Assembly: GCA_035772735.1 (NCBI GenBank)
Contig: JASDFA010000002.1
Location: 6,324,001 to 6,388,000 of the forward strand
Source of the DNA: Datura wrightii
Lineage: Eukaryota > Streptophyta > Magnoliopsida > Solanales > Solanaceae
Direction of reading: 5' to 3'
DNA length: 64,000 bases
The notes beneath the pieces are model-generated. The model had not been told where the DNA came from, did no database searches, and worked only from the letters and a program-made list of their open reading frames with translations. Position 1 is the stretch's first letter. Every line of letters begins with the position of its first letter. Below are positions 44,273 to 56,288 of the stretch, in pieces. Position numbers and translations under genes: made by a program.

Positions 44273-44948
44273 AACCCCCAGACTTGAACTATTGCTTTTC
44301 CTAAAGCAAAGCATTCACTCAACAAAGAAATTGGCTCAATCATATCAAGACGTAAGGGATGCACACAGGAATACTAAGACTCAAAATAAACAAAACACCA
44401 AAAAGACTCAAACTTAAAAGACTCAAACACAAGCACAAATCTCAATTGGTACCACTATAAGTACTCGACAAAGATCATCACTTTAAAACAAATTTCTTCT
44501 CAAGAGACTTCACTTTTTCAATCTAAATTAGAGTACATTTTATCTCAAGCAAGATCAACAAGCATCTCAAGTTATTAATATTCAACCTTCAAGGTTTATC
44601 TAGACGTTAAGTACACAACTTGTCGCACTCATACCTTTAGATTGACATCAAGATTTTTCTATTCACTCCAAAGATGCAATTGACACTCACCAAAAGAGAT
44701 AATTCCACTCACAAAATGCAATACATAAAATAGGGATTATAACATGACGCAAAGACGCTCTCTCTCTCTCTCTCTCTCAAAGACATTCAATTATACACAC
44801 ATCGAATCATAGGCTTGCCCTTCATGTAATTTGCCACTAATGTGGAGTTGCAAAGCTCGAAATTACTAAGGACATGCGAATCATAATGTAATCTAGGTGT
44901 AAGTGTAGGACATCATTTGGTTCAAGTGACCAGAACCTCCCTAACGCT
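44273..44948 (-). mobile_element. Internal 3' region of A2, interrupted by the Ogre-like element
   Basis: The element strand next to the LTR reads GTCTGGGGGTTT, a polypurine tract. A perfect hairpin ttgcttt-tcct-aaagcaa (44292-44309) is 19 bp from the LTR edge. The rest is AT-rich and non-coding, with a (TC)n microsatellite at 44758-44778. A2 stops at 44948 where the Ogre-like LTR begins; its remaining part should lie beyond the right edge of the window. Confidence 0.65.
44758..44778. repeat. (TC)n microsatellite
   Basis: About ten uninterrupted CT dinucleotides. Confidence 0.95.
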
Positions 44949-47900
44949 TGTTACTATCCGTTTTCGAATTCGCGTTCAAAACCGTTCCACAACTTGACAA
45001 TTTTGTGAAAATACAGAGTCGCCACCCAATTATTATGGAAATTTGGTCATTTTAAAGGTATTTTCGAAAACATTTGTTTAAAATCAAAGTCTGAGTAAGG
45101 GTTCAAATGATTTTTCAAAAAAGGTGTTAGCCACTTTAAAAAATTCGCAAATGCGGTTACCGATGAATTTTAGACATAGCCATGGCTAAAAATAATAACT
45201 TACTTGAAAAGGGTGACTTAAGAAAATATTAACCTATTTAAAAGAAATATCACTTGAAGACTCGAAAAAATTTTACCAAAATTTTAGCAAGGAGGGTGCT
45301 TCAAATTTATTCATTCAAGATAAGATATATAAAATACCAAAATTTATTCTTACTAAAAATATACAAAGTTAAGACTTCAGAATGTTTTGAGATGGACTAA
45401 ATTATAATAAAGATTGATCCCTATGTTTCACCCAAGAGGCGACCAGTTTGTTTTTTTTAATAAATAAATTTTTTTTTAAAAAAAATCCGCTTATGTTATA
45501 AAATGTAAAATGTAATGTATAGTAAAGATATTTGGTGTGAAATAACTTATGTTTTTTTAAGCAAAAAAAATAACTTTATCTTGATGACATACTTCCATAG
45601 CTAAAATATTTGCATCACCTGACAAATCATATAATAGAAAAAGTTATATATTTTATGTTTAACTTAAGGCATTTTTGGTGATTCAAAAACATTTCACTCT
45701 TGCTTGGGATACATCTAAATTAATCAAATAAAGAAAAATAAATTGTCAGTGCCATTATTTGGAAGAAAAAAAATAAATAAAATAAGATGAATAATTTGAC
45801 TAGGGTTTCCATAAGCCAAATCTAGACACCACAAGCTACTATTGTCCTTGTTGTGCTGCGAGCTCGTCTTCTTTTCTTGTTCATCTATCGTGAGATGATG
45901 GGCTAACTCGGGGAGAATAAATTGGAGTTGTTGGTCCAACACATAATGCCGGAGGTGAATGCAGAGTCCGGTGAACTCATTCGAGTTATCATATGCGGGT
46001 AAAAAAAAAAAAGAGATATTAGTAGAGTATCTTATAAGCAATATTTCAATGAAGCAAGAAGACACAAATATCATATATAGATTCTCCAATGTTAACAAAT
46101 AATTTTATACTCAATAGGATCAAATGAATCCAAAGAAAAAGAAAATAGTCACTCAAGCTACTATGGCTAAACAAAAGCATGTAATTGTTAAACTATGATT
46201 AACTAATACACGAAGGATTTTTATCAACTAAATACTGACCTAAGAGCTGTAAGATCATTAAATGGGCATCAGTCGTGTTCCCATCCTTCAATAAATAGTG
46301 AGAAAAGTCAATTTGACACGATCTAGAGGTACTCGTTTTTCCTAGATAGAAAGAATCTAAATTCCTTTATTTTTTTTTAATTTAAAATAAATAAGTAAAT
46401 AAATAAATAAACTCATAAAAACTGACATTCAAACACAAAATGGGTAAAAAAGATAAGAATGAATCGGTCAAAGGCATCGTAGTAATAAATAAAATAAAAA
46501 TAAAAAATAAAAAATAAACTGGCAACCTTGAATTGAGGCCTAAGTAAACTAAAGTATTTAGCTAAGCTTCCACAATTTCTAAAAAAAAAAAAAGTTGTTG
46601 GGAAAGGCTTTGTACACAAGAACTATTATAATCCCAACACGCTTAAACCTTAAACTATTTCAATAAACAACTTCAAACAAATAGATGATCAGTTAAGTTG
46701 TTGAGCTAAATTTAATAAATCAATAACTACAGGTAGTCAGACAGGAGACTATATATTTATCCTTAAATCTTTAGCTACTATTTGTGAAGGAAAAATTATA
46801 GCTCTACCACATCTCTTTTAGATTTTGACAGGGACTCTCAACTTAAATTCTCAAAACTTTATAACAAAATTCTGAGAAGGCTGAGATCTAATTTAAACTT
46901 GAGCACAAACTGACAGTTATTAAAATAGGGAGAAATCACCAAGAAAAAGATCAAAAATTGGAAGAAAAAAAACTATCCAAATGAAACAAAATGCGCAGTA
47001 GACTCAAAATATGCATGGATTCTGCTTATAAAACCCTGAGGATTTTATGAGGATTCTAGTCTAAAACACTCTTAAATGAACTGAGTTTTAATACTCAAAG
47101 CCATTTTTTTATCCCTAACCAGACTTGGAGTCAACTCAAGATTCCCCAGGAATATCATTCTTAATCAATAAATGACCACTAAAGAAAAGCATACATGGCA
47201 GCAAACTTAATCTAAATCCTTAAAAGAAAATCTGCAACATAAGAGATGGAAATAATTAACATTCTGTCTACTTGAGCTCAAGCTATACACTTAATATTTT
47301 AGGTATAGCACAAAGAGAAAATATTGAACGGTCTTAGGCACAAACATGAGGGAAGAAACACACTAGGGAGAAAATGTTCAACAACTCAAGCTTTAAAAAT
47401 ACATTGATACTTCAAGGAAGCAGAGATGGAGATAAAATTGAGATTTTAAGCTATTAAGTGGCCATCTTAGCTGGCCCTCAAGAAATTTGTTATGAAGTTG
47501 GGGTCTAATTAAAGCTTAGACTGAGATCAGCTTAAAGAAATAGAAAAGCACATACTCCCTTAGTAGACTTAATTATGCTAAGGATTTGACCCTAAGTACA
47601 ATGATTTGAATTCACTATTTATAGAGAAGGTGAGCAGATTTTAATAGGAAAACACCAAATAATCTCATAGAATGTAACTCATAGTATGACTAAGAGAAAC
47701 AGAGAGCACAACTTTCTCAAAATAATAAATTTCTAGACGACCAAAATATCTGTCACATGGTTCATTTTAGGACATTATAGCAGGGATTTACAACTTGAAA
47801 TATTAAAGTCTTTAAGACTGAATAGCATGATCTTAATATTAACTTAACTACTTACTATACGAGCAGGTAAAGGTCTACACCATGAATTTATTTGAAATGA

Positions 47901-49695
47901 GATGACCATTTTTCATAAATATAAACTCAATTTGTTGTCTAAATCTCTTGAAGTCATGTGAACTTGTAAAGCAACCGACTTTAGACACACTCTTACCCAT
48001 TCGCATATTTATAAGTCTCCTCGAAAAGCTGTGATGCCACATTAAAATCCCACAAAATTATTTTTCACTAAACAATATGTACATGTATATTTAATGAATA
48101 ACAACCTATTAGTGTTAAAAGTATTGGTTAAATGCAACACTTCACAAATGGTCTCCCAAACGAATAACTTAATAAAAGTGGTTTCTCTAAACTCATGCTT
48201 CCAGCATTAATCATTCAATACCACGTAAAAAGGACAGGGGTAGCCTAGACATCCTGATAGAATTCTAGGGAGATTCAAACTTTGAGTCACAACTGGGCAG
48301 GACTGCATACGAAACAGGCCTTATTATGACACTTCTTACATTCCAAATGATCATAAACCAACCAATTATATTATAAACATGTACAAAGGAATCTACAACA
48401 CCATGTGCGCAGTATAATGCAAAGAAATGGGCGGGGAAATGAGTACATATTCTAACACAAAGCTGAATAAAAAATAATGATAAATAGAAATACGACTAAA
48501 TGCTTAATAGAAAACAAACCTTTACTGGATATTAACTAAATAACAGTACATGCATAAAATGGAAGAGGGGTTAATCACAACATAATAAGATGTTAGTCAA
48601 CGAAACTCAAACAAATTCATTCACATAGGTTAATACTGGACTCCATGCTACACGTTGAGCAGCTTTTTAGAGAGGAACGGATCAAATCATCCAATACTTA
48701 TGGAAAGATATTTGGACTAGAGCAGATTAGCTCCTTCTTGACGTAAACATAAGTCAGAATCTAGGCAAAAGATCGAAACACGAAGAGGAAAAATAAGTAA
48801 GTAAAAAGAAAGTGTTGTAGAACACTTAACCTCCTAGTCCCAACTCAAAATATCGAGAAATCATAATTAATTCGTAACTACATTGAATCTCTAAAGACAA
48901 ACGGACTCGATCATGGTGAGAACAACTCTCGAACTCATAACATAGAATACTGAAAATTTCATGCCTTCAATACAAAAGGAGATGGAAAGAGTGAATACTC
49001 TAATTCAAACAAAACTAAAAGTCAGCTAATTTATAAAAAAACGATTTAAACATAATCACAAAAATAAATACTAAGGCAGGGAAAGAGGATATTACCTTCT
49101 TCGGAGCAGCGAACTTGGAGACGAACAAGTTGAGAATACTTGATATCACTACCGTTTCGGCTCACAATCAAATTAAAAAAAAAAAAAGTTTAGACTAAAG
49201 AACTGATTACCCAAACACTTCTCTAGCAGATAGAGTTTTTCATTTTTTTTTTATTCTAGATTTTTGAAAAATCGGAAGGTTTGGGGAAATCCGTTGTTTT
49301 TTTTTCTTTTTCAGATTTCCTCAACTGTGTGCCTCCCCCTTCAATGGTGAAGATGGGGTTCTATTTATAAAACCCTCAAAAGCTAAATTTGAAATTCAAA
49401 TCGATTTCCAAAAAATTGAAAATACAAAGAGGCAAAAAGTTCTACCTACTTTCGGATTTAAAGGGATAAGACCCTTCTCCACTTTCACAGACTAACAGTG
49501 GAGAAGATGAGGCTTCCGGTAAATTTTGAGGGTGAGGAGACTGGTCGCAGAGAAGAAGATAAGGGAGAGATAAGAGGGTGGGGGTCTGGGAACGTTGAAG
49601 AGAGGGAGAGTGAAGGTCTGCAGGATGATGGGAACCGATGTGGTGGGAAAAGGGTTAGCCCCTTTCTTTGACTTGTTTTGTACCGTCTGATCATA

Positions 49696-49733
<38 letters not shown>

Positions 49734-50240
49734 CATACAAAATCTGATTTACATATAGTTAAACATTTAAGGAGGGTAGAAAAATGTTAATAAAATAGCC
49801 AAATTTGTTAAAATCAAATCACTCTTAAAAAAATTTAATTTGAGATAAAGTGGAGATAAATATCTTTTTTGATTAATTAACCAAGCTTTATGAATTTAAT
49901 AAAATAAAATAATAATAATTAATTTTTTAATAAAGAAACCAATCGTTAAACTTAGATCGTAAATGACTTGTGATTTGCGAAACTAACATATGTACTTAAT
50001 ATAACATTTGTTCTCAATATAGAAATATTTTTTTCAAACTAATCAAATAAGTTTATTTAATATTTATTATTTATAAAATATATATACAAATATGTTAGTA
50101 TATTTTGCCGAATGAGATGACAAAATAACACCAAACATTAAAAAAGATTGATTACGCAAAAAATTTAATATTTTACTCTGTTTGTATTTCGAGAAACCTG
50201 AATAATTAATTAAAATGTGGAGATCCAAAATTAGGTGTCA
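44949..50240 (-). repeat. 3' LTR of the Ogre-like element
   Basis: It starts TGACACCTAATTTTGG at 50240 and ends GGATAGTAACA at 44949 (element sense), about 5292 bp. The first 1348 bp from the left match 62655-64000; in the 107 bp from 45894 I count about three differences. There is no coding sequence: short frames within it have no motif. A (TA)n tract is at 49702-49727. The flanking 5-mer on the left is ACGCT; the partner is outside the window. Confidence 0.9.
49702..49727. repeat. (TA)n microsatellite in the Ogre-like LTR
   Basis: About thirteen AT dinucleotides followed by acacatacatac. It lies about 520 bp from the U3 start and could contain the TATA region, though no specific promoter can be assigned. 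Confidence 0.9.
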
Positions 50241-50260
50241 ATAACTGCCCCTTTCTTTGG
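50241..50260 (-). other. Polypurine tract of the Ogre-like element
   Basis: The element strand reads CCAAAGAAAGGGGCAGTTAT directly before the LTR TGACACC. The AAAGAAAGGGG core is the primer for plus-strand synthesis, and the wording is typical of Ogre/Tat elements. Confidence 0.85.
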
Positions 50261-51167
50261 TCAGGGATGATAAAAAGAAGGTCTGGGCAAAGAAAATTGT
50301 CAAATCCAATTTTGTCCGACCACCAAATTCGTCTCCCGAAGTGGCACGATTTAAAGGAATTATGGTCGGACCCCGGTGTCGGGTTTCCTACATATCTCAG
50401 GTTGCATGAGAAATCAGGCCACATGTAGTTCAGGACTCTTGATTTAGTGCACGATTTGAAAATTTCAAAAGCTTATCTCAATGTCGAGTTATGCAGAGAT
50501 TGAGAAGCTCGGCAATGTGATGAGTAGAGAATCCTTGGAATACAACCGAGATTTCAATATCGAGCTCGCCTACATATCCTTCAAAATGGGAATCATGCTG
50601 CTTGTAGTTCGACTCAATCGGTTGAAAAGGTGTCTCTTATGGTGAAGTAATCTTCGTAGTTCAAGATGAATGACGAAATATCTAAGCATGGAAAAGAGGC
50701 TTGTAACCTCTCAATTATGAATGTGGTGCACTTCACATCCATAAGCAAGAACTTACATGGACATAGTTTTCAAACTCTAGGTGTTGTCACCCAGATTTGA
50801 AAATAAGAATAATGCTCCAACGTGAGATCAAAGATTGTCCTAGATGCAAAACTGAAAAATCAAAACAATAGGAGTAACCACATGCCTTCTTACAGAGGTG
50901 TGATTTGAATGTGGTGAAAGTCAATCCTCAACTCGTATCAAAAGAGCTTGATATTCCTCTTCGGAATTATGCCCCAATTCGCTGCTAAGAAAAAGGTCCA
51001 CGTTGCTCAAATGTACCTGGCTCCTCCTGTGAAATAATATTTAATAATTCTGCATAAGTGTCACCATCTGATGCTCTTTGGACATATTGTGTTTGCCACC
51101 CTCCTCCGATAGTATGGATATCAATGTCCTTTTCAGCAACTGATGTCACTCTTCAACGAATAATGTA

Positions 51168-51475
51168 CATAAATAATGATGAATGCCAGCCTTCGCCGGT
51201 ATTCGATGTTATAAATGAACGTCGACCTCCTCTGATATTCGACATGATAAATAAATATGATGAACATTCGCCCTCCTCCAGTATTCGACGTTATAAATAA
51301 ATATGACAAACATCGGCCTCCTCCGATATTCTACGTGATAAATAAATATGACCAATGTCAGCCTCCTTCGATATTCGACGTGATAAATTAATATAATGAA
51401 CGTCGTCTCCAGTATTTGACGCTATTAATAAATATATTAAACATCAGACTCTTTAGGTATTCGATGTTATAAATG
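51168..51475. repeat. Tandem array of about 45 bp units
   Basis: Roughly seven degenerate units of the form ATAAATAAATATGA...CCTCCTCCGATATTCGACGT. Units of 46, 45 and 45 bp run in a row from about 51246; outer units are shorter or diverged. It is directly followed by a second, unrelated array. Confidence 0.88.
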
Positions 51476-52110
51476 ATGCCGCTTTCGGCGTTTGAATGTA
51501 TGATGGCCCTCTCGGCTTTGAATGTATGATGACCCTCTTGGCAACTAAAAAAATAAATATGATGGCCCTCCCGGCTTTTGAATGTGTGATGGCCTTCTTG
51601 GCAAAATGAAAATATATGATGGCCCTCTAGACAACTAAAAAATAAATATAATGACCCTCTTAGCTTTGAATGTGTGATGGCCTTCTTGGCAAAATGCAAA
51701 TATATGATGGCCCTCTCGGCAACTGAAATATAAATATAATGGCCCTCTTGGCTTTGAATGTGTGATGGCCCTCTCGGCATTTGGAAAATAAATATAATGG
51801 ACGAGAGCCCTCTCGGCTTTGAATGTGTGATGGCCCTCTTGGCATTTCGAAAATAAATATAATGGCCCTCTTGGCTTTGAATGTGATGGAGCAACTAAAA
51901 AAAATAAATACGATGGCTCTCTCGGCTTTTGAATGTGTGATGGCCTTCTTGACAAAATGCAAATATATGATGGCCCTCTCGGCAACTGAAAAATAAATAT
52001 AATGGCCCTCTCGGCATTTGAATGTATGATGACCCTCTCGGCAACTGGTAAGTAAATATGATTGCCCTCTCGGCGACTGAAAAAATAAATATGATTTTTG
52101 ACTGTGAGCG
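51476..52110. repeat. Tandem array of GATGGCCCTCTCGGC monomers
   Basis: About twenty monomers of 26-34 bp. Each starts gatggccctctcggc (or a close variant) followed by one of a few tails: tttgaatgtgt, aactaaaaaataaatat, aaaatgcaaatatat, or atttgaaaataaatat. Tails alternate in a loose higher-order pattern. The overlapping repetitive frames on the minus strand reflect the array. Confidence 0.9.
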
Positions 52111-53109
52111 TCAATCTTTATTGGTCATTAATATAACCCGATATTCTTGATTCAGATGTCATCCTTAGCTTGTGCGGTAGATACCCTCCTTTACTCGGGG
52201 ATAATATAGTGTTGCTTGATGCTTCTTTGGTCAAGGACTTTTATGCCCCTTTATTCGCTAGTAGATCAGCGTATTTTCATTTTGGAAAGACTGAATTAGT
52301 TGATAAATAATGCTCACCTGAAACCTTATGACAACCTGCATGCACAACAAAATCATTAGTTTTTGTGAAACTGATGTGTGTTGGCTTCTTCTGCTCGCCT
52401 TGCTCCTTGTTTTGGCAGCTTCAGAAATCTACTCGACCCTCCGAGTCATGATAGAGAATAAAAAATTACAAATATTTTTAAGAATCTAACAAAGATTTTA
52501 GAAAGTAATTTTAAAGAAAACAATTTTAGAGAAATCTCTGCTAATTGATTATCATGACATGCACCAAACGAACAAACATCTTTTATTTTGGAACTTGCTA
52601 TAGCAGGCGACTTGTTGGCAGTCTGGAGATTTTTTGAAGCTCTGTCGTAACTGGAAGATGAGGTTTTCTTAAATTTTTGTCCATACTCAATGAAATTTTG
52701 AGGCTTTCCTCAAAATTTATTCCCCAATTACGGCTTCGAAGCAAGTTGTATTGTTGATACAAGGATTGCGTCTTTATAGAATTTTTGAGTTCCTTCTAAA
52801 AAATTCTGCCCCAGTTGCATGTTTATAAAATAATCTTCAAATTTGTCTTCTTGAGAATATTTAGTCTTGTGGAATTTTTGCTCTCAAAAATTCTGCCCCA
52901 GTTTCCATTATGAAGGGAAATGGAAAACTTACAGGGGATATGACCGAACCAATATGGCGCCTACATATCCCGTTGAGGCAGAAATTAGGTCAAACGTAGT
53001 TCCGATTACGAATAAAAGAAAATTGAGAATTTTAACAAAATGTGACCGAGACCCAAACTGGTCGCCTACGTATCCCATTTTGGGAATTCCGTTCATCACG
53101 TAGTTCATA

Positions 53110-54086
53110 TTACAAGAAATACCTCTTACTAATACAAAACATTACAGAACTTACAAGAAAATATATGATTACAAGGAAAGAAAAGAAAACACCAGTCGTC
53201 AGATGTAGTATCTCTTGACAGCATATGAATTGATAGGTTTCAGCCACTCTTGGCCACCCATTTCTGCCAAAATCAGAGCACCTCCTGACAGAACTTTGCG
53301 AATCACATAAGGACCTTGCCAAGTTGGTTGAAATTTCCCTTTATACTCATTATGATGGGGGAAAATGCGTTTCAACACCATTGGCCTACTTCAAAAGTTC
53401 GAGTTCTTACTCTTTTATTGAAAGCGTGAATTATCCTTTATTGATATAGTTGACCATGGCATACTGCACTCATTCACTTCTCATCAATCAACTCAAGTTG
53501 TTCTAGTCTGGCACAAACTCATTCAACGTTACTTAATTCAACTTCTTGAATGATTCTTAATGAAGGTATCTCAACCTCAGCCGGTATCACTGCTTCTGTT
53601 CCATATACTTAATTGAAGTTCTGACAGTTGTTCGATATCCTAATAGAGCATAAGGCAACATCTCATGCCAAGATCTATGATTATCAATCATTTTCCTCAA
53701 TATCTTCTTGATGTTTTTGTTGGCAGCTTCCACGGCTCTATTCATTTGAGGGTGGTAAGCGGTTGAATTACGGTGAGTGATCTTGAATTGCTCACATATT
53801 TCTTTTATCAGATGACTATTCAAATTCGCTCCATTGTCTGTGATGATTGACTCAGGTATGCCGAATCGGCATATCAGGTTGTTCTTGACAAAATCAACTA
53901 CTTCTTCATCACAGCTTTGTAGAAAGTGGCTTCCACCCACTTGGTGAAATAATCAATGGAAACTAAAATGAACCTGTGCCTATTGGAAGCGGGTGGTTCA
54001 ATAGGTCCGATAACATCCATGCCCCAAGCTACAGATGGCCAAGGAGAACTCATTACATTCAGCTCGTTTGGTGGCACTTTAATCAA
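53110..54086 (-). pseudogene. Integrase of the Ogre-like element, lacks zinc-binding domain
   Basis: Starting at PPNELNV (about 54075), the core shows GMDVIGPIEPP (first Asp), DYFTKWVEA, IITDNGANLNS (second Asp, about 53835) and MNRAVEAANKNIKK (Glu, about 53740). The C-terminal part has EYKGKFQPTWQGPYVIRKV and KPINSYAVKRYY (53355-53205). Frames change near 53940, 53590 and 53380. The H2C2 finger and linker expected before PPNEL are absent: RNase H sequence ends only about 50 bp away, so an internal deletion of some 150 residues is inferred from family layout. Confidence 0.85.
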
Positions 54087-55098
54087 ATCTCTGTGTGCTT
54101 TGATCTGGATGTTGTATCATGGAGGATATAGTAGCCAAAGCATCAGTAAACTCATTCTGTATCCTTGAAATGTGTCTGAACTCAATCTTTCTAAACCTTT
54201 TGCACAAGTCTCGCACTAGTTCTACGTACGGTGTGATCTTGGAGTTCTTTATAGACCATTCTCCTTGAACTTGATGGATCAGTAAGTCTAAATCGCCGAT
54301 AACTAGCAATTCTTGAATATTCATATCAAGAGCCAATCTTATGCCAAGAATACAAGCTTCGTATTCAGCCATATTGTTGGTGCATGGGAAGCAAAGTTTG
54401 GCCATTGCCGGGTAATGTTGACTGGTTTCTAAGACCAATACTGCTCCAATTCCTGAACCTTTGAAGTTGACTGCTTCAAAGAACACCCTCCAGCCAGGAT
54501 ATGCTTCTGAAATATCTTCTCCTACGAACAATACTTCTTCATTTGGGAAATAGGTTCAGAGTGGCTCATATTCTTCATCCACTAGATTTTCTGCAAGATG
54601 ATCAGCTAGGGCTTGTCCCTTAACCACTTTCTGAGTCACGTACACGATGTCGAACTCATTCAGCAACATTTTCCATTTTGCCAATTTTCCTGTAGGCATT
54701 GCCTTCTGAAATATGTACTTCAAAGGGTCCATCCGAGAAATGAGATACGTTATATATGAAGACAAATAATGTCTCAGCTTTTAGGCAATCCAAGTCAAAG
54801 AACAACATGTTCTTTCCAATAGAGTGTAACGAGCCTCATACGGAGTGAACTTTTTGCTCAAATAATAAATTGCTCGCTCCTTCCCGGTTTCATCATGTTG
54901 TCCCAGAACACATCCGAACGCGTTGTGTAAGACTGATAGATAAAGCAACAACAGGATTCCTTCCCTTGGAGGAACCAACACTGGCGGTTTGGACAAATAA
55001 TCTTTGATAGTGTCAAAGGATTTCTGACACTCTTTGGTCCACTCTGTTGGTGCGTCTTTCTTCAACAACTTAAAAATGGGTTCACAGATAATTGTTGA
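54087..55098 (-). pseudogene. Tandem RNase H regions of the Ogre-like element
   Basis: The first region (55068-54556) has the connection text KDYLSKPPVLVPP, LGQHDETGKERAIYYLSKKF, ARYTLLERTC and KMLLNEFDIVYV. The second (54531-54079) is the additional archaeal-type RNase H of Tat/Ogre elements: FEAVNFKGSGIGAVLVLE, TNNMAEYEACILGIRLAL, LLVIGDLDLLIHQVQGEW, FRHISRIQNEFTDALATI. In it the first Asp position reads FEAV instead of FDGA. A stop near 54556 separates the two. They would remove RNA during cDNA synthesis. Confidence 0.85.
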
Positions 55099-56031
55099 CT
55101 AGGCTATGAATTGGTTGATGTAATTCAATCTTCCCAAGAAGCTCATTACTTCTTTCTTGGTCTTCAGAGGGGGTAACTCTTGAATTGCCTTGACTTTGGA
55201 AGGGTCAAGCTCAATTCCGCTTCTACTAACTATGAAACCTAATAACTTGCCCGTTGGCACTCCAAAAGCACATTTGACAGGGTTTAGCTTTAGGTTGTAC
55301 TTGCGGAGCCAATTGAAGAACTTCTTCAAGTGAGATAAGTGATCCGAACTTTCGAGGGATTTGATAATGACGTCCTCCACATATACTTCAATCTCCTTGT
55401 GGATCATATCATGGAATATAGTGGTCATGTCTTTCAGATAAGTGGCGCCGGCATTTTTGAGACCAAACGGCATCACCCTGTAGCGATAAACACCCCAAGG
55501 TTTGATGAAAGCTTTCTTCTCTACATCTTCTTCATCCATCAGGATTTGATGATATTATGCGAAACAATCCACGAACAACTGCATATCATGCTTGGCACAA
55601 TTGTCAATGAAAATGTGGATGTTAGGTAATGGAAAGTTGTCCTTGGGACTAGCTTTATTAAAATCTCTATAGTCAACACAGATTCTGATCTTTCCATCCT
55701 TTTTCGACAATGGGAAAATGTTAGCCAACCATGTCGGATACTTTGTAACCTCTACAACTTTGGCTTGAATCTTCTTTGTAACCTCTTCTTTGATTTTCAG
55801 ACTTAAATCTGGCTTGAACTTTCTAATCTTTTGCTTCACTGGACTAAACCCTGAATTAATTGGCAACTTGTGGGAGACAATGCTCGTGCTTAGCCCCGCC
55901 ATGTCCTCATAAGACCAAGCAAATATATCAATGTATTCTTTAAGCAAGTTAATCAACTCTCTTTTCTGCGACTCTAGCAGGTGAACGTTGATTCTAGTTT
56001 CTTTGACTTGGTCGTCATATCCCAAATTCAC
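55099..56031 (-). pseudogene. Reverse transcriptase of the Ogre-like element, decayed
   Basis: 56031-55555 contains FAWSYEDMAGLSTSIVSHKL, FPLSKKDGKIRICVDYRDFN and NFPLPNIHIFIDN. After a stop at VDCFA, 55539-55099 continues DEEDVEKKAFIKPWGVYRY, MPFGLKNAGATY, the catalytic site as YVEDVIIKS, and KLLGFIVSRSGIELDPSKV. The usual YVDD is YVED here, so catalysis would be impaired even without the stop. Confidence 0.88.
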
Positions 56032-56209
56032 TACCTCGGTCTCATCAATGTTGGACTTTTCCTTATCCTCAAACTATTTTTTAAGTCCTCTGTAATGTTT
56101 TCCGACATCATGAATTCTTCTCTTATTCCTCGATCTCATCATTGTCATATTCGACTTGTTTGTTATAATTGTGACAGGTCATGCGTTGGCAGGTTTTAAA
56201 TTATTATTA

Positions 56210-56288
56210 CTGAAATCACAAACGAGTTAGGTCAGGTAATAAAATAAAGCAAAATAGATAAATCATAAATAAATTTTGAAAAAACAAG
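56210..56288 (-). other. Putative intron before RT (Ogre-like element)
   Basis: In element sense, a CTTGTTTTTTC donor-like site (about 56288) and TTTGTGATTTCAG acceptor-like site (56210) bracket about 78 AT-rich bases with stops. Just after the acceptor an ATGACCTGTCAC stretch precedes the RT frame. Ogre elements are known to splice a short intron between the protease and RT parts. The precise donor is uncertain. Confidence 0.4.

Larger units (their letters stand above)
50261..53110 (-). other. 3' UTR of the Ogre-like element
   Basis: Non-coding 2.8 kb between integrase and the purine tract. It holds four dispersed copies of a 65 bp motif (50364-50431, 50545-50610, 52940-53002, 53042-53106; core cctacatatccc with a distal cgtagttc), two tandem arrays, and two aattctgccccagtt words (52803-52817 and 52887-52901). 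Long frames across the arrays are by-products of the repeats and are not called. Confidence 0.7.

Noticed and set aside
44758..44778. (TC)n and (TA)n tracts as CRISPR or origin-like repeats
   Set aside because: Simple dinucleotide runs with no spacers; ordinary microsatellites.
45724..46098. 124-residue minus-strand frame in the Ogre-like LTR, also seen in part at 63581-63802
   Set aside because: It recurs only because it lies in both LTRs; indels between the copies shift the frame and there is no recognisable domain.
51388..52114. Long overlapping minus-strand reading frames with HHIY/THSKPRG-type repeats (up to 168 residues), suggestive of a repetitive protein
   Set aside because: They lie wholly in the tandem arrays, exist in more than one frame, and monomer lengths are not multiples of three. 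They are a by-product of the repeat.
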